Shown one piece after another: positions 39,295-39,731 of a stretch of 39,731 bases of DNA. Source of the DNA: a virus. The DNA lies in IMG/VR virus record IMGVR_UViG_3300003885_000035, positions 1-39,731 of that record; one strand, 5' to 3'. Numbering within the stretch: position 1 is the first letter of the stretch; every line of letters starts with the position of its first letter. The translations under genes and the position numbers were made by a program. The notes under the pieces are model-generated. The model did not search any database and was not told the origin of the DNA. It worked only from the letters and a program-made list of their open reading frames with translations.

Positions 39295-39640
39295 GGATTT
39301 GTGGGACAAGATAAACGTTTACCTTTGGTTCTTTGGAATAAAACTTTTCAATGGAAGTTTTATAAAACTGTTGTTTATTAAAAACTATAACATTTTCTAG
39401 AAGTTGACAATATTTTTCAAGTGCTTTAAATATATTGAAATTGTCAATTGGTTTTATCAAATGATTGACTGCTTCCAGTCTTTTTCTTTTCCCGAACTTT
39501 TGAGGTATTTTAATTCCTACGCCGATGTGAAGCGAAACAGGAATCCTTAAAAGTTCTTTTCCAATCCAGGAACTTTTTAGCTGCCATATCAATTGATCTC
39601 GATTTTTAACTGGATCACCAAAAAGCTCAAATGAAATCAT
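39257..39640 (-). CDS. RusA-like Holliday junction resolvase
   Basis: A 127-residue protein from ATG 39640 (GGGGGA upstream; ATG 39655 has none). The RusA layout is present: KPIDNFNIFKALEKYC (Asp66), then ENVIVFNKQQFYKTSIEKFY, where the usual loop is G-V-I-x-x-D-D-x-Q. Here the Asp is Asn88, so one metal ligand of the known active site seems to be missing. It may be inactive, use another residue, or belong to a divergent group. It is the first gene of the leftward set; its start lies just left of the terminal repeat. Confidence 0.6.
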   Translation of the reverse strand: MISFELFGDPVKNRDQLIWQLKSSWIGKELLRIPVSLHIGVGIKIPQKFGKRKRLEAVNHLIKPIDNFNIFKALEKYCQLLENVIVFNKQQFYKTSIEKFYSKEPKVNVYLVPQIHESHSYSTEGSL

Positions 39641-39731
39641 CGATTTATCCCCCATACTTTTATAAATAGAAGAGAGGGATTTTTTTGGGAAGGAAATTAT
39701 TTTAGGAGTTTATCCATTGGGATAGAGATCC
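39641..39731. repeat. Terminal direct repeat, right copy
   Basis: Exact copy of 1-91. See the left copy; joining them gives a circular genome in which the HTH gene (57-269) lies just upstream of the RusA-like gene on the minus strand, about 57 bases apart. Confidence 0.9.

Noticed and set aside
1-39731. CRISPR arrays, rRNA genes, IS elements, integrase or transposase
   Set aside because: No regularly spaced repeat array, rRNA segment, terminal inverted repeats or recombinase motifs were seen.

Overview
This window reads as a complete, circularly closed genome of a tailed (podovirus-like) phage. Bases 1-91 are repeated exactly at 39641-39731, so the unique sequence is about 39,640 bp. I see no integrase, DNA polymerase, RNA polymerase, tRNA or recognisable endolysin. 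Two secreted proteins, one a probable outer-membrane beta-barrel with a C-terminal Phe and one a lipoprotein with a lipobox, point to a Gram-negative host. The DNA is AT-rich; the host cannot be named from sequence.

Layout. The left end (57-4196) is an early/replication block: a small HTH regulator transcribed leftward, a divergent promoter with operator-like repeats, then a rightward PD-(D/E)XK (RecB/Cas4-like) nuclease, a probable recombination protein, a possible -1 frameshift gene, and a replication-initiation-like protein whose gene carries three iterons at exact 23-bp spacing. The rest is dominated by one long leftward virion block. In transcription order it runs: small terminase (37064), terL (35988), portal (31813), small basic proteins, lipoprotein, scaffold (26864), major capsid protein, FCCH-like head proteins, head-tail adaptor, large tail/nozzle protein, internal/ejection proteins, and a stack of fibre proteins with a 76-residue tandem repeat and C1q-like tips (10871-4354). 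Genes in this block overlap by ATGA, GTGA or TAATG. The right end (37524-39640) is another leftward set with a RusA-like resolvase and a PD-(D/E)XK protein carrying a NUMOD3-like motif.

Five rightward islands of small accessory genes interrupt the leftward block: a seven-gene array of related membrane/coiled-coil proteins (10975-12573), two small membrane proteins (19371-19729), the outer-membrane protein pair (27066-27967), a zinc-ribbon/DUF551/phosphoesterase cassette plus a RelB/RelE-type toxin-antitoxin (31949-34615), and a small pair at 37134-37471.

The most striking structure is the major capsid gene (N4-gp56 type). It is cut by three group I introns. I could place all splice sites by P1 pairing with a U-G at the 5' site, P7 pairing, a shared 3' end and restoration of the protein. 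This leaves a 16-nt micro-exon. Two introns carry LAGLIDADG homing endonuclease genes on the opposite strand; the third is only 223 nt and has no ORF. The spliced product is 318 aa.
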